Of a DNA stretch of 5,191 nucleotides, positions 5,107 through 5,191 are shown one piece after another. A program made the position numbers and the translations under genes. The notes under the pieces were generated by a model. It was not told the origin of the DNA. It saw nothing but the letters and a program-made list of their open reading frames with translations, and searched no databases. How positions within the stretch are numbered: the first letter of the stretch is position 1; the number at the start of each line of letters is the position of its first letter. This stretch comes from Alphaproteobacteria bacterium (GTDB lineage: Bacteria; Pseudomonadota; Alphaproteobacteria; UBA828), in NCBI GenBank assembly GCA_029937205.1, contig JAPYQV010000248.1:1-5191 (forward strand), read 5' to 3'.

Positions 5107-5191
5107 GCTTTCTGACCTTTTTGCTTACGCTCGTACATGGCCTTGTCGGCCTCCGCAAGCGCTTGCCCGGCATCTTCGACCCCGTTAAAGG
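5091..5191 (-). CDS. GGDEF-domain protein, probable diguanylate cyclase (3' end only)
   Basis: The last 32 codons of a gene that enters from the right edge; the stop TAG is the complement of 5091-5093. The translation is FNGVEDAGQALAEADKAMYE followed by RKQKGQKAATSR. The pattern D-A-x-x-A-L-x-x-A-D-x-A-M-Y-x-x-K-x-x-G is the terminal helix of the GGDEF domain, which condenses two GTP into cyclic di-GMP. The signature GG(D/E)EF loop, the inhibitory site and any sensor domain are outside the window, so activity cannot be judged. The GGDEF domain is evidently the last domain, with only a short tail. The gene converges on the second DUF465 gene. Confidence 0.8.
   Translation of the reverse strand, partial: FNGVEDAGQALAEADKAMYERKQKGQKAATSR

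Noticed and set aside
4985..5173. 62-codon minus-strand open frame at the right edge
   Set aside because: It overlaps the GGDEF frame in another phase. The GGDEF frame has a convincing family ending, whereas this one is Arg/Pro/Ser-rich without character.

Overview
The window looks like a piece of an alphaproteobacterial chromosome, most likely from the Rhodospirillales or a relative (the order is inference). The main evidence is a complete TrcR (DUF1013) gene, a family essentially confined to Alphaproteobacteria. Supporting evidence is two small DUF465 proteins, a perfect CtrA-type box (TTAA-N7-TTAAC) and GC-rich coding sequence. A full-length bifunctional HldE indicates a Gram-negative cell with heptose-containing lipopolysaccharide.

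Layout from left to right: (1) 1-174 is the 3' end of a quinone oxidoreductase of the PIG3/zeta-crystallin type, plus strand. (2) 323-1123 is trcR, plus strand, with a strong Shine-Dalgarno. (3) 1120-2454 is an acetyl-CoA hydrolase/transferase family gene on the minus strand. It meets trcR tail to tail with a 4-bp overlap of the stop codons. (4) A 183-bp divergent intergenic region leads to hldE, 2638-4101, plus strand. (5) A small DUF465 gene on the minus strand, 4139-4354, converges on hldE. (6) A 350-bp AT-richer, non-coding divergent control region, 4355-4704, holds the CtrA-like box, a perfect hairpin/operator-like inverted repeat and candidate promoters. (7) A second DUF465 gene, plus strand, is at 4705-4905. 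(8) A 185-bp gap with several short hairpins follows. (9) 5091-5191 is the last 32 codons of a GGDEF (diguanylate cyclase) protein, minus strand.

Apart from the first two genes, every adjacent pair is convergent or divergent, so most genes here are probably separate transcription units rather than one pathway operon. The functions are unrelated: redox metabolism, RNA-polymerase-associated cell-cycle control, CoA transfer, LPS heptose precursor synthesis and c-di-GMP signalling. I see no mobile element, CRISPR array, tRNA or rRNA. I see no clear sign of a new multi-gene system. The most interesting part is the 4355-4704 control region between the two DUF465 paralogues.
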